64,000 nucleotides of DNA from Dipylidium caninum. Taxonomy: Eukaryota > Platyhelminthes > Cestoda > Cyclophyllidea > Dipylidiidae. This document shows, piece after piece, positions 34,478 through 49,400 of the stretch (the stretch's first letter is position 1; every line of letters begins with the position of its first letter). The stretch is taken from contig QEYB01001528.1 in assembly GCA_017562135.1 (NCBI GenBank), positions 124,001-188,000 of the forward strand, given 5' to 3'. The notes under the pieces are model-generated. The model did no database searches. It saw nothing but the letters and a program-made list of their open reading frames with translations, and was not told the origin of the DNA. The position numbers and the translations under genes were made by a program.

Positions 34478-37400
34478 TTAAAAGGAGACTGACCGAAGAG
34501 CAAAGAACCAGACGACGGCGCCGAGAGAGTTCCAGAGGATGATGGTGGAGACGAAGGCGAAGAGACAGGTGAGGAAGACACTGACCCATTCCTGCAGAGC
34601 AAACAGCCAGCCTCGCGACTGGGCGACCACCTCTGAGAAGTACTCTGACGCGTTGTATCTGCATTGAGAGGGAAAAAGGCCTTGCACAAACCAAATTTCA
34701 TCCCGTACCTATTTTACTTACTACACCGTGAAGGCAACAAAAGGGAAAGAATGGGCCTGTCTACAATTTGACCAGATTGAAATTAATCCTTCTGTCGGTA
34801 AAATTGTTAGGATCAGGTGATATTGTCACAGACAAGCTCTTCCAACTTACGAGACGACTACACTATAAGATATTTTGTCGACATAGAAATGAAAAGTTCT
34901 TCCTCTCTATTAAAAAGAAAAGGTCATTGCCTCCGAGATCGGGAAACACTACTTCACTCCCAGTGAGGGTAAGATTCGCTTACAAAACAATAGGAAGACG
35001 TTAAACAGCTCACTCGTGAAGTGGAACACTGGATTTCTCAGAGGTGACTTCAAGAATATCCCTTCTCACGACATTTTGTTAGAGTTACTAATTCCCTCTT
35101 AAGTCCATAAGTGTTTCGGGGACTAATTTTCGGGTCACAGCGTTTAGTATGGCTAACAAATTTCATAATCTTGACTTGAATGAAATCCGAGGAAGGTGAA
35201 AAGCGGTCTCAATTGTCATGATACAAAACACAATTCGTGTTAGTTTGTCATTAACCTCGAAAGTTCTCTCCGTAGGACATTAATTTGTGATAGTGGAGGT
35301 CAAAGTCAGGTTATCGGTTTACCGTAATAGTTAAGAAGAGTTTGAAGCGCCGGTCTACTGATGTTACACTACAGGCCGATAATGAAATTTTAACTCTAAG
35401 GCAATTTATATATCTTTTTCTCCTGCAGAGTGTGTTTTAGAATTGCAGAATTCAAATGAAGGGAAGGCATCCATTAGTTGGATGTTGAGGAAAAGTTGGA
35501 GACGTAGAAGGTAAACAGAAAAGTCACAGAATGACGCTGAACTCTGGTCTATCTATCTGCTCACTCCTCAATTCTTACTGTGGGTTTTAGGCACTACGTC
35601 GACAGAATTCCTCAAGAACCACGGAAAAATAGCTTCATCAATGGCTGATCCACCCATTTACCTCATTTTGGCTTACTCTATCAAGTACTACAATCGTATT
35701 TTCTTCGTAAAAGTAAAGACGGGAATGCAAAAGAGGAGAAACCGACCCCTGAAAGAGTTTCGGGGTGATGACATTGACTGGACAATTTGGGGGTTCGAGG
35801 CGGCGCAACTGACGCAGCTCGGCTTCACGCTCCGCGGGCGAAAGTCGGCAATGGCGAGGCACAAAGGCCTCGGAGGAGAAAGAGGCATTTCCTGAGGAGG
35901 AAGACGTCAATGTGGAGGCAGATGACCACGGAGGCAGGGGGGAGAAGTGATCTGCACCTCCTCCTCCGCCCAGAAGACCTTCTTCAGACATTATTTTGGA
36001 ACGGAGAGCGCGTGCAGCTGCCTACAATAAAGAAACAGAAGAACACGATGAATGTTTCACTTTCACTAAATAAAATAACGTCTTGTTTGCACTTTTTTAT
36101 TACTCCACTCATGTGGTTTCAGCTTTAATATCTGAAGGCAAATTCGTTGAAATACTTTCCTCAAAATATTTCTCCATATCACACATGTTTAACTGCTTCA
36201 AAAACCTGACAATGTCACATCAACCGAACTTCATTCTACTTTCCGGCATAACTCTATTTTGCCTCACTCAAGTTGTCTTTCAGCTTCGGGAATTAAACAA
36301 ACAGACGTTAGGTGAATAACCGCGGATCCACCTAATATTAGACAAACGGAGGAGAAGAGGTTGAAAACCTTGTCGTCTCTCACAGAACTGGAGCTTAAGG
36401 CACAGAAGGCAACGATTAAACACAAAAAGTGTGCAAAGGTTTCGACGTCTTATACTCGATAAAAATTTTTTTTTGAATGAACATAACCAAGCCTTTTGAG
36501 TAGAAAGGACAATGAAGGATTTCAGTCAATCACAAGTGATTATTTAAATCCTTAAAATGTCTTCAGTCCCCATTACGACGAATTTTCACGAGATTTTAAG
36601 TGTCGGAAACACCGCAAATCCATAAACCTACCTTATACATGAGGAGAACCCTACACTGCTCCGTCTCGACGCGATTGAGCCACCCAGTCCAGTGGTAGAG
36701 CAGAAATTGTGCCTCTTGGTAGCGGTGCTCCGTGTGCGCCTCGGTGGTGGCCAACTCCTGGTGCGTCAGGCGCCGTGCCGAACTGACAATGTGGAGATTG
36801 ACGAAGCGTGCGTGAAGGTGGACGTCCATCATCTGGACGGATGCATACAATGAAAGCACCAGTTAACTTTTTGAAAACAGAGAAAGAAAGGCAAATTGTC
36901 TGTTTAACTTTTAAAACGGTTTGCTGCGAGCGCTAATGGATAGAGCTAGAAACGTTAAGAGAGCCCGATTGCCGTCTAGCCGTTAACTGGGTTCCATAAA
37001 AGTCCACTTTCTTGGTAATCAAGAAGAAGACCCACCAGGTTATCATAATATCCGGTGTAGTCGAGTACATCCTCGGAGAGAATATCCTTCACATGGGCAG
37101 AAGCCAAACAGACGATCAGAAGGGCGAGCGCGCCAGAACATATGCGTCTCACGCAATCAGGTCGCATGAACTATTAAGAAAAGTCGAAGGGAGGAGTTGC
37201 GGGGGGCAGAGATCTAGAAGGATTTACTAAACTTACTGTTTTGAAGGCAGACTTCGCGCCTTTTCGAAAGCGATTTCTCTTCATCAAACGCCGTTTCAGG
37301 CCTGTTAGAACATTAAGATTGGCTTAGCTGAAGCAATGATTAGAATGGTCGAACAGACATTCATCGTAATACCGACCTTTATCTGTGCAGTCAATGACAA

Positions 37401-40400
37401 TGGGCTCCCCGTAGAGAATTCGTTCTGCCGTATCCACAGTGTGAAGAACACGATGGACCAGCCAAAAGCCGTCAAGGAAAAGGGCAAAGCAGAGGAGGTG
37501 GACCCAATTCAGCTGGAAGACATCCACAATAGCACCGTCCGTAGTAGAGGATTTGGTGTCGGAGGTTTCTGCTTGCTGGAATGTCAAGGGACGCTTCCGC
37601 CGAAAACCCGGTTGGAGCAGATCCTTCGGCCAGTCCGTCTCGACTACATCGGACTTAGCATCACCATCCTCGTAGACTGACCAGGCCATTTGTTCGCTTT
37701 CCTGGAAAGATTACAAGTTAGACTCTTCCTGCTGTCATCCAATTACAAAATCAAATCTCAACCGTAGCAGTGAATAAAAGGGTAAATCGAGCAAGAAAAT
37801 TAAGTAAAGATTTTTAAACATCAAAACTATCAAGAGGAAAATTTAGATAGTACGAGAATGAAAAGAAATCAAGGCTTTTCTCTCCATTTAGAGCTATTAC
37901 TAAACAAGGCGGTTACAGCCTGCTTCTGGCACTTCGAGCCCCTTCTGCGGGGAATGGAAAGCATTGAAGGCACTCGAGGTGTTACTGACTGTGGGTGAAG
38001 AGATGCAAACTTGTTCCTCTTTGGAAAAGTATGAGAAATCATCAGTGGAAGGGAAATGCGATGTGAAGTAGAAGTGAAGTTTTTGCAATAACTTTATTTA
38101 AGTAAAATGTATTAAATGATGGTCTCCTACCCTGATCTCATCAAATGACGCTCACTCCGAAATTTAGAGGCGGTAAAGGAGAAGTATGATTTGTGAATAA
38201 ATGAGAAAGCTTATGACTCTCGACAGTGAAACGTTATTTAATACAGAAAAAACCCTTCAACTCAATAAAGCACCAGGGGGACGTAAGGAAATATTCTGTC
38301 GGCTTAATGTTCTAACAGTGAAGTCCGGTATTAAAACACTATTTATCAAACAACACACTCTCTGTCTCATTAGGAACTGGCAAAAAGTGGATTAAAGTAA
38401 ATCTTGCAATTAGTTCATGCGAGGACGGCCTACGATGTCGGTGGCATCGGAAACGAAAGGGAGGTAGGAGGGTCCATATCGCGTCTCAAAGGCATCAGCG
38501 TCGGTCCCTCCCCCGTCATCTCCCACTCCCGTCTCCACGGCCTCATTCCACACAGGCGGGGTGGGCAGTCGCATTTTATCAGGGTCGAAGTGGGGTAGAT
38601 GGGGAGGCAGACTAAACACGGGGACTCCATTGCCGCCACCGGTTTGGTAGGCTGGGTCATGCAGTGGAGGCGGCAGGAGTTTAGCCCATTGTAGAAAAGG
38701 CCGCGTAGGGTCTGCAGGATCCGCTGAGAGACCTCGTAATCGTGCTACTTCTTCGTAGATGAGGCGCGCGCCCGCAAGCCAGTCTGAAGTTGCGAGAAGG
38801 TCTTCCGTGGCGTCCAGATCAGCCCTCAGACGTCGTAGAGCCCACTGAGCGGTAGTGTTGAAACTCGCCAGACCGTTATCGAAGGCGAGGACAGAGGCGG
38901 CAGCGGCAACCCGACCATACTCTGCCACGGCTTGGGAGACGAGAACGCGACTACGACGGGAGGCGGAGCGCCTTGAGGCTACATCAAAGGCCTAAACGAC
39001 CCAAATTTTAACAATCTTATGTTTTTTTTCTATTTTCCTCTAGCTCTACAGATTTTTTTTACCTCAGCTGGACTCATGTGGTACTCTAAGGGAACACCAT
39101 ATCATAGAGTGTGCCTCTAGCAAATCCGTCTTAAACTTATAAATGTCTTTAATTCAGACAAAAAAGTTAATAAACCAGCAGCACAACAAGAAGACCCAAA
39201 GTTCAAATGACGATTTTGGCATACGTTTCACGGAAAACTGCTGCCTCTAGACGTCGATTGGCCAAACGAGAACCAATTGTTTGAACGATGGGAGGAGGGT
39301 CGGGAAATGAATACTTCACATGTTAGTATGAGGCGTGGGTTAGCTAATGTCACGGAATCCTAACTTTTCAAATTATGCTTTTGCAGGATGTTCCAGGGAA
39401 GATAGAGACAGTTATCCTACCCTCGGATGACAACTCTGCGAGGAGATAGTCTGATTCGCGGAGCCTTAGAGGGCGTTGGACATGCAGTTGAACGAAATTG
39501 CATTACCTGTTCCATTTTGTCGAACATCTTGTCGATGCCCGCAGAGCAGGCCTTATGCATCTCGAGAGCCTCACGTTGTTGACGCCTCAGCTCCACTTTA
39601 AGGTATGCGTCCATCGAGTCTTTGAGCAGCTTTTGTCGCGCGAGACTCACCACCGATTGGCTGTGATCGGGGCCGCCCATTCCATTCCATTCCGCCATAT
39701 TTGCCAACTGCTGTGCTGCATCTCTTGAAAAAGAGAATAAAGAAAGTCGGTGGCAACAAGAAGTCCATCTGTGCAGTTTTGAGAACATCAAACTAGTCTA
39801 ATCAAACTCAGGAGTTTATGTTTTCGGCAATGAACCGAAAATTCTCTGGATTAACTAACACGTGCCACAAGCCTGCATGGAAAAGATTAGTGAAATGATG
39901 TCGACGTTTGTAAATCATCCAAGTGCCTGAAGACCCCTACATTGGCGACAGGGAGGCATCGAATTTAAACACGGAGAAGCTACAGTCAGTGTAATATGTT
40001 CTTGTTCCACACGACCATTCCATATTGAAAGGAATAATGTGAAGCGCCCCTTACTGCACAGTACTTGAAGAGAACTAAGAGAAATCCCGAAATCCAGGAC
40101 AATAGGAAAAAATAATGACAGCTGAATTGGGAAAACAAGTGAAGCGAAATGGTAAGAGGCTTGCCCCTCGGGCAGGCATACTTGGGGAATTTTCCACATT
40201 AAGCGTCTATGCCAACCATTCTGATAAGAGGATAAAGAGTACAGAGATCTGGAGTTCGAGAAGAGGAAGTATTTGATTATTAATGCACGACAAGTGATAA
40301 AAGTTCATATGCATTGACTTAGAAATATTTTTAAAAAAATTCTCACTATGCTAGTGACGTATACTTTCCGGGGGTTGATGGAGAAGGCCAGTGGTTTTCA

Positions 40401-43400
40401 TCATTTATGTTAATATAAAGGAATGAGAATTAGCCAATATTGGTAGAACCGGAGTTGAAATAGTCTTTACATAGTCCAATACTACATTGCACATGCGCTA
40501 ATGAGCCAAACACGAGCTCTTCGTCATTACCTTGTGAAATATCGTGTGACAATAATGAGAGCGGTGAGGGTGACGCTGAAGGTGTAGGCCGACTTGAGAC
40601 AGAGGTAGATGACCAACACGAAGACCCTTCGCCAGTAAGTCAGAGGCGTGACCTTGTCTGGTGGACGGAAAGTGAAGATGGCCGCCGATGTGGTGGCGTG
40701 GGGGTCAGAGGTCTGCGCCGGAGTGCAACTGATCCAGTAATGTGAGGGATCTAGAGGTCATTCAACACGTTTGGCGCGGTTTACAAACCTGCCGTGAAGC
40801 CTGTCGTTCGGCATTAATTAGAAACGACGATTGGATTTAGTTTTGGGCAAGAAAAAAAATACACTTGAAGGTAGGCATGGAGTGGAACAAAGGCCTGATC
40901 GTGGAGCCGAGGGATTACCTTATCCTAAGGGCTTAAACCACGTAAATACACGACATCGGGTTGTAATGGGCTGACAAGTAAGAAAAAAGTCAGTTAATTA
41001 AACAATGACCTGGTTGGGTGATATGTCCCAAGACATGGATCACAAAGAGAAGAAGAAGGAAGAGAATCAACACGTAGACAACTTCGGCGGGAGGGCCGAT
41101 GGGCAGGACCCGATTCGTCGTCGAGGTCGAAGTCGTCGCTACTGTTCCCGATGCGGGTGCCGAGAGTGCCCTTTTTGTCAGCCGATTCGACGGTGCCGCG
41201 CTGTTCAAGTCCCGTACTTGGCGGGCTGCTAAACTGGGCACGAGAGCCGCCAGGGAAGAAAGTGCGCCTACACGGAAAGCAACTTTACCACCCAGCGTAA
41301 ATTTCCCACTTTGTACAATTTTTTTTTAGTTTAAATATGTTGGGCCGTATTAGCCAGTATGTAGCGTGGCGTATGTCTCGAGGTAGCTTTCCAAAGATAC
41401 CTTTCTCTTCCTTCCCTTCCCATTTCCTAAACTTTCGAAAAAAGTCGTTTGGATTTACCCTGCGTTGCCACTTACAAGTTCGACAGTAGGACAATATCAC
41501 AAACGAAAATTATACTAGCGCACTATTTACATACTTTGATCAGTAACGATATGAAAAGGGTACAAGCATTTAACATTCCTTTCTCATACTGCCAACGAAG
41601 CTGTTACCCGAACAATTATTTTCTAAACCAAATTAGTGGGCATGGAAGACAAGATGACTTTTTTCTTACTGTTCGATGAGACAGTATACATTCGCCGTTG
41701 TTGCATCTCTGCAGGAGGTTGAACAGCGCGACGTACACGAATGTCAAGGCGATTTTTGGCATCCAAAATTATGAGGCGGAAGGACTTTTCGAAGTCGGGC
41801 TCTTCGTTAGGAGCCGGGATTAGAATGCGCAGCTGAATGATACAACAAGACCATGTAAAGCTCCACTATTACAACAGAATTCATAATTCGGAAGGGATAC
41901 CACCAGTACTATATTCTTCGATATCAGTAGAGAAAATAAGTTATCAGTTGCCTTAAGACACTAAAATTCAACGAATGGAGGACAAAGAAGGCGACAGTCT
42001 TGAGTTAGTAGAGTAAACTTTTTGCCAGATAGAAAAAGGAATAGATGATGTAAACAGCGTGTGCTGCAACTCCGTCGAGGAATTAGGGGACCGGGGAGAG
42101 GCACCTGCCAATTCCTCGTCTAAAAGAGCGCCACATCTGTACAACTGACTATAGATAACGCAGAAGGCAGTTCGGACGCATATCCACACGACAGTAATAA
42201 GCGAGGCAAAAGCATGAACAGACGAAGAGCATAAGGATGGCATTTTTCGGTAATAATCCTGCCTATTCGAGTTTATTTATTCCAGTTTAGGTGCAAGGCT
42301 TTAGCATTTTCCTTACCTCAAATTTATTTTCTTCAAACACTCCAACCTCATAATCCAAGAGCGGTTCTCCATCAGGCATTTTCTCGTGACCTTCCATTTC
42401 ATCCATTGAGTCAGCTCTTCCTCCCCCAGGGCCACCGACACCGACACCACCGTTTCCACCGCCACTATTACCGGCTTCTTCGGGATATACTTTCAGTCGA
42501 AAGAGACCCGGGAAATGGGAAACTTGTCCCGCCAAATCGATGATCCAGAAGCTGTTCTGATGTGGCTGCTGTTGGGGATTATTCGGTATGGTAACCTCCT
42601 CGCTGGGGCCGTAGTTTAAGTCAAGAGCCAAACTGGCGCGGAGAGAGTGGCCACGCTCCACGGAGGCGGGCTCAAAGATGCTTCCAAGGAAGGAAGAATC
42701 CTTAGAAAGACTAAAGTTGAGCTGTAGAAAAAAAAACGGCGTTTTACAACTTGGACAGCAGCCGCTGTTCAGGACAAAATATCGAAAAATTTCACAAGGA
42801 AGACTAATCAATTTTGTCCACCTTACAATCCAATTTATAGACGCAACTTCCAATTAATGTGACGTAACAGGATCCGCGCATGTATTTCACATGATCGGGA
42901 AACAGGAGAAGACACTGTTTGGCCAGAAAACGCATCAGCCTGCACAGACATGCCTATGCCGTGCTGCTGACGAGAAATGCCCCCCCCCCCCGCGTAACCA
43001 AACTTGAATGAAAATAGGGCACAACAAGGAGATGAAAGTGTGAGTTAAGCCACTGAAACAAAGACACACTTCCATCGCCTCAACAGATATCACTGACCGA
43101 AAAGCTTCTCTGCCTTTCGAACTACACGCACGACGAGATCGGCTTCAAGGTATTGCTTTCTGAAAGTCTAAATGTGGCTTTTATGGGCACTATAAGGCGT
43201 GGAGCCGGGCAGTTTGTCTGCACGCCTCGCTACCTCGCACTGACCACCACCCCCACCGCAACTTTCGCATTTTCGGCATACTGACATACACCCAACAAAC
43301 TGATCGTCCATTCCACACAGAAGCTTCAGCGCACTCGACTCGTTGAAGACGGTCTCTTGCAGCAATCCTCACTAAGAAACATTTCTGTCTCGTGTGCGAA

Positions 43401-46400
43401 AGAAGCACACTCCCACACTAGAAGCAGTTGAACATCGTTTGCATGTCACGACTGAACCTGAGCATTCAACGCCGATGGACGGTGGTTGTGGAGGTGGTCG
43501 AGGAGGATAAGGAAGGCGGAGAGATTAAGGAAAATAACGGACACAGATTACTGGTAGTTAACGAAATTAACCACATCCAGGAGCATAAACACACAACTGT
43601 TTATTGTTGCTACAACCTCACCAACAGAAGCCCAAAGGTTTCCAAATTAGTCAAACATCATGCGCATTAGGAATTCCCAAATTAGCAAACGAGAACGCCT
43701 TCAATCTCCGACAACATTTGGCTAACAGACATCTTAAAATCACATGTGATGACAACCTTTCTTAGTCTCCTTCACTTATCCCCTAACATAGCCAACATTA
43801 TAAAAAGGTACACCGAATACCTCACACAACTGAGAGAATTAATCGTCAAATGGGAGAATATCAAACAGATCTTGGCTACCCGCGGCCAATGGGCAGGGCG
43901 TCAAGTCGATGAAGTCGACGAAAAAGGCTATCCAGCAGATCCGATGTGATTCCAAACCTCCATTCAAGAACACCCTCGAAAGATTCTTAGTAAACTTCGG
44001 AAGTGCCTCGTCCACGAACCCACAATGAAGGCGATCAGCGCATGCCATCACGATGAGTTCGCCGTAACCCACATTAAGACAATTTCAGGCTTTTTACTGT
44101 CCACACAAACTTTCCATCTCCCAAGTGATCGCAGTCTGGAAAACACTCAACCGCATTCACTCACGAATTGTCCCCATCCACCTTCAACGCCTCCTCCTCC
44201 TCTTTCTCTTCCTCCTCCGAGGGCAAGCGAATGAACTTACTGAGAACACTAGATCTCCCTCAACACATCTGCATTATTCAACATTGGTTCTACTTCTAAT
44301 ACCTACGTAACTAGTGTTTAGTTCTGCTGCTCGTAATAACCCTACGGATTGTACCACTCCTGTTCTGTGCTGATGCGCGTCAAACATGCACTGGTGTACA
44401 TGCAACAGCAATTTTGCTCCATGACACGAGGTAACTCGGGCCACCGGATGCCAAGTGACATAATATCTGCCCATAAGGTCACATCACCAACACAGAGGAA
44501 AGGTATAAAAGGCCACATCAAACGCCTCCCTGCTCAGTCACAGTCGATTTTGTGCGCCGACAAACGCCCTCCAAATGCGTCTCCTTCTCATCGCCTTGCT
44601 CCTTCTCACGACTCTGGCTGCCCTCTCGTCTCACGCGTGGGTGACGTTCTTGCCTGCCCTTTTTCTCTCTGTCTTCACTTCTACCCCATTCACTATTTTC
44701 TCTTTTCCACCTTTTAGGGAAGCTTCGGTTAGTCTCTCTCGCCTCTCTCGCTTATCTCTACGTCGAATAAATAGCCATCCTCCCAAAAACTAATTCCAAT
44801 CTACTCACGTCACTAAACCTTTATTGTTACTTTGTTCGTTTGTATTGTCGTTGTAAGGTTTGATGCCACGCAAAGGAAAGTTTAATGATATTTCTGACAA
44901 GTGAGTGCACAAAATTATTCTTGTAGACTATTCTCAAGCTGTAAATATTCTTTGCAGGACCTATGTGAATTCTTCGCAAAGACAGAAGAATTCCTCAATT
45001 CCCCTAAGGGCAAGAAATTTGTGTCTGCTCTGGACCATCTAAAGGCCGCCTTCGAAAATGGTAACTATTATTTCCCTACAGCAAATTTACATCTTATGAA
45101 CTGATTACTAAATGTCGCTTCCTTTTCCAGCCTGTGATGGTGTTCGCATGATGCTGTGTAAGCAAGGATGATGTGTATTTTCAATGAGGAGAAAAAAATA
45201 AGTGCTTTTCCTGAGGTCCTGCACTGTCTATTGATGTGGCTCATGCATACCAATGTTCAATCAACCCATTAATAAATGACAAAAAAGACATATGAAGGCT
45301 TTTGATGCCTGGTGGAAGGCTTTCACATGGCCAATGGGGCCTCGGTTGTATCGGTGAGGGGAACGTATCCGCAATTAAGCAGAGGATGTGAAGGGGACGA
45401 ATGGACGAGGAAGGTCACACCCCATTCTAAGTCAAAGCCTATGGCCTTTCTTCAACCTGATGTCTCAAGTGCAACCAAGAAAATGAAGGCTTTGGAGAAG
45501 AGGCCATTAATCACGGCAGGAGGACACTCTGGCAGTAGACAATAAACTCCACATAAAGCGTATTCTATCTGAAATGACGACGGGACGAATTCTTTCGTGT
45601 GGACATGAATGATCGAGGCTTCTTCGCCTCCTCCTTTCTACCACATTTACCCGAAACGGTAGGGAAATAATGGGTGTAAAATTACCAACTGAAGTACGAC
45701 ATTAGCCTTTGAGATGTCGAATAAACGACGCCACAATGGAAGGAGATGAGGCAAGACAGGCCACATGATAAGTAAACCGTGACACAGACCAAACAAAAAA
45801 GGTCAAATTGATCGCATTCCGGTTCTAAGTTAATGGACAAAAAGTGGACTTGTAAAAAAAGGTTTGAATGCATGTTTATGTGCACTATAAGGCGTGGAGC
45901 CGGGCAGTTTGTCTGCACGCCTCGCTACCTCGCACTGTCACCACCCCCACCGCAACTTTCGTATTTTCGGCATACTGACATACACCCACAAACTGATCGT
46001 CCATTCCACACAGAAGCTTCAGCGCACTCGACTCGTTGAAGACGGTCTCTTGCAGCAGTCCTCACTAAGAAACATTTCTGTCTCGTGTGCGAAAGAAGCA
46101 CACTCCCACACTAGAAGCAGTTGAACATCGTTTGCATGTCACGACTGAACCTCAGCATTCAACGCCGATGGACGGTGGTTGTGGAGGTGGTCGAGGAGGA
46201 TAAGGAAGGCGGAGAGATTAAGGAAAATAACGGACACAGATTACTGGTAGTTAACGAAATTAACCACATCCAGGAGCATAAACACACAACTGTTTATTGT
46301 TGCTACAACCTCACCAACAGAAGCCCAAAGGTTTCCAAATTAGTCAAACATCATGCGCATTAGGAATTCCCAAATTAGCAAACGAGAACGCCTTCAATCT

Positions 46401-49400
46401 CCGACAACATTTGGCTAACAGACATCTTAAAATCACATGTGATGACAACCTTTCTTAGTCTCCTTCACTTATCCCCTAACATAGCCAACATTATAAAAAG
46501 GTACACCGAATACCTCACACAACTGAGAGAATTAATCGTCAAATGGGAGAATATCAAACAGATCTTGGCTACCCGCGGCCAATGGGCAGGGCGTCAAGTC
46601 GATGAAGTCGACGAAAAAGGCTATCCAGCAGATCCGATGTGATTCCAAACCTCCATTCAAGAACACCCTCGAAAGATTCTTAGTAAACTTCGGAAGTGCC
46701 TCGTCCACGAACCCACAATGAAGGCGATCAGCGCATGCCATCACGATGAGTTCGCCGTAACCCACATTAAGACAATTTCAGGCTTTTTACTGTCCACACA
46801 AACTTTCCATCTCCCAAGTGATCGCAGTCTGGAAAACACTCAACCGCATTCACTCACGAATTGTCCCCATCCACCTTCAACGCCTCCTCCTCCTCTTTCT
46901 CTTCCTCCTCCGAGGGCAAGCGAATGAACTTACTGAGAACACTAGATCTCCCTCAACACATCTGCATTATTCAACATTGGTTCTACTTCTAATACCTACG
47001 TAACTAGTGTTTAGTTCTGCTGCTCGTAATAACCCTACGGATTGTACCACTCCTGTTCTGTGCTGATGCGCGTCAAACATGCACTGGTGTACATGCAACA
47101 GCAATTTTGCTCCATGACACGAGGTAACTCGGGCCACCGGATGCCAAGTGACATAATATCTGCCCATAAGGTCACATCACCAACACAGAGGAAAGGTATA
47201 AAAGGCCACATCAAACGCCTCCCTGCTCAGTCACAGTCGATTTTGTGCGCCGACAAACGCCCTCCAAATGCGTCTCCTTCTCATCGCCTTGCTCCTTCTC
47301 ACGACTCTGGCTGCCCTCTCGTCTCACGCGTGGGTGACGTTCTTGCCTGCCCTTTTTCTCTCTGTCTTCACTTCTACCCCATTCACTATTTTCTCTTTTC
47401 CACCTTTTAGGGAAGCTTCGGTTAGTCTCTCTCGCCTCTCTCGCTTATCTCTACGTCGAATAAATAGCCATCCTCCCAAAAACTAATTCCAATCTACTCA
47501 CGTCACTAAACCTTTATTGTTACTTTGTTCGTTTGTATTGTCGTTGTAAGGTTTGATGCCACGCAAAGGAAAGTTTAATGATATTTCTGACAAGTGAGTG
47601 CACAAAATTATTCTTGTAGACTATTCTCAAGCTGTAAATATTCTTTGCAGGACCTATGTGAATTCTCGCAAAGACAGAAGAATTCCTCAATTCCCCTAAG
47701 GGCAAGAAATTTGTGTCTGCTCTGGACCATCTAAAGGCCGCCTTCGAAAATGGTAACTATTATTTCCCTACAGCAAATTTACATCTTATGAACTGATTAC
47801 TAAATGTCGCTTCCTTTTCCAGCCTGTGATGGTGTTCGCATGATGCTGTGTAAGCAAGGATGATGTGTATTTTCAATGAGGAGAAAAAAATAAGTGCTTT
47901 TCCTGAGGTCCCGCACTGTCTATTGATGTGGCTCATGCATACCAATGTTCAATCAACCCATTAATAAATGACAAAAAAGACATATGAAGGCTTTTGATGC
48001 CTGGTGGAAGGCTTTCACATGGCCAATGGGGCCTCGGTTGTATCGGTGAGGGGAACGTATCCGCAATTAAGCAGAGGATGTGAAGGGGACGAATGGACGA
48101 GGAAGGTCACACCCCATTCTAAGTCAAAGCCTATGGCCTTTCTTCAACCTGATGTCTCAAGTGCAACCAAGAAAATGAAGGCTTTGGAGAAGAGGCCATT
48201 AATCACGGCAGGAGGACACTCTGGCAGTAGACAATAAACTCCACATAAAGCGTATTCTATCTGAAATGACGACGGGACGAATTCTTTCGTGTGGACATGA
48301 ATGATCGAGGCTTCTTCGCCTCCTCCTTTCTCGACCACATTTACCCGAAACGGTAGGGAAATAATGGGTGTAAAATTACCAACTGAAGTACGACATTAGC
48401 CTTTGAGATGTCGAATAAACGACGCCACAATGGAAGGAGATGAGGCAAGACAGGCCACATGATAAGTAAACCGTGACACAGACCAAACAAAAAAGGTCAA
48501 ATTGATCGCATTCCGGTTCTAAGTTAATGGACAAAAAGTGGACTTGTAAAAAAAGGTTTGAATGCATGTTTATGTGCACTATAAGGCGTGGAGCCGGGCA
48601 GTTTGTCTGCACGCCTCGCTACCTCGCACTGTCACCACCCCCACCGCAACTTTCGCATTTTCGGCATACTGACATACACCCACAAACTGATCGTCCATTC
48701 CACACAGAAGCTTCAGCGCACTCGACTCGTTGAAGACGGTCTCTTGCAGCAGTCCTCACTAAGAAACATTTCTGTCTCGTGTACGCCGATGGAAGGTGGA
48801 TGTGGTCGAGGAGGATAAGCAAGGAGGAGAGATGAGGAGAAGAAGGTGTGGTGAAATGAGGATAGATTAACGCAGAGTGATGAAGGCGAGGGAGTCGAAG
48901 ACCTGAAACTCCACTATCAGCACCCCGAGTGGCGGAATAAAAAGTAGGAGCAAACTGGAAGCAGATGTGATTAGCTAACGTTTTCACAGACAATGAGAAT
49001 CCTCAGGTCTACGAAAAGTTACGGGTAATGCTTAAACATTTTCCTCTCGAATGCAGCGTAATTCTAGCACAGGAACAATCGAGGGATATGACGCTCGCGA
49101 TATATAAAAGGAAGTCGTAAAATTACGCGAAGAATCAACCTGAGTTCAATAATTTGGTGTCGTGAATACACCTGTGCATTTAGACAGCTGCTATTGTTAG
49201 CCTACACTTCTTTTACCTGGGATCTCGAATTTTAACAGCCAAATTGATTTGTCAACCGAAACGCCTCTCAAAGCTACAAGCACAAATGTCAGTTAACCGT
49301 ACGTGGCAGGAAAAACACGCCTCGTTTGGGGTTTCGTGGCACAAAAATCTGAGACTGATCAGTAGGTTGTTCACTGACCAAAAAAGCCCTAATTTATTAC

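Larger units (their letters stand above)
43187..45881 (+). repeat. 2.69-kb tandem unit, copy 1
   Basis: The unit starts at GCACTATAAGGCGTGGAGCC and repeats at 45882 with an almost constant offset of 2,692-2,695. The copies differ by only a handful of substitutions and 1-nt indels. Sequence left of 43187 is unrelated to the end of the unit, so this is the array edge. It carries one complete + strand small secreted-protein gene. Confidence 0.95.
45882..48575 (+). repeat. 2.69-kb tandem unit, copy 2
   Basis: Near-identical to 43187-45881. It includes the same TATA box, signal-peptide exon and 3' region, with a few point differences and one 1-nt deletion in the second main exon. Confidence 0.95.

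Noticed and set aside
44349..44717. 122-codon + strand frame present in both tandem units
   Set aside because: It overlaps the TATA box and the signal-peptide exon in another frame and has no family resemblance; its conservation only reflects the recent duplication.
43187..49000. Transposon identity for the 2.69-kb unit
   Set aside because: No reverse transcriptase, transposase, terminal repeats or poly(A) tail; the unit contains a promoter-bearing host-type gene, so segmental duplication fits better.
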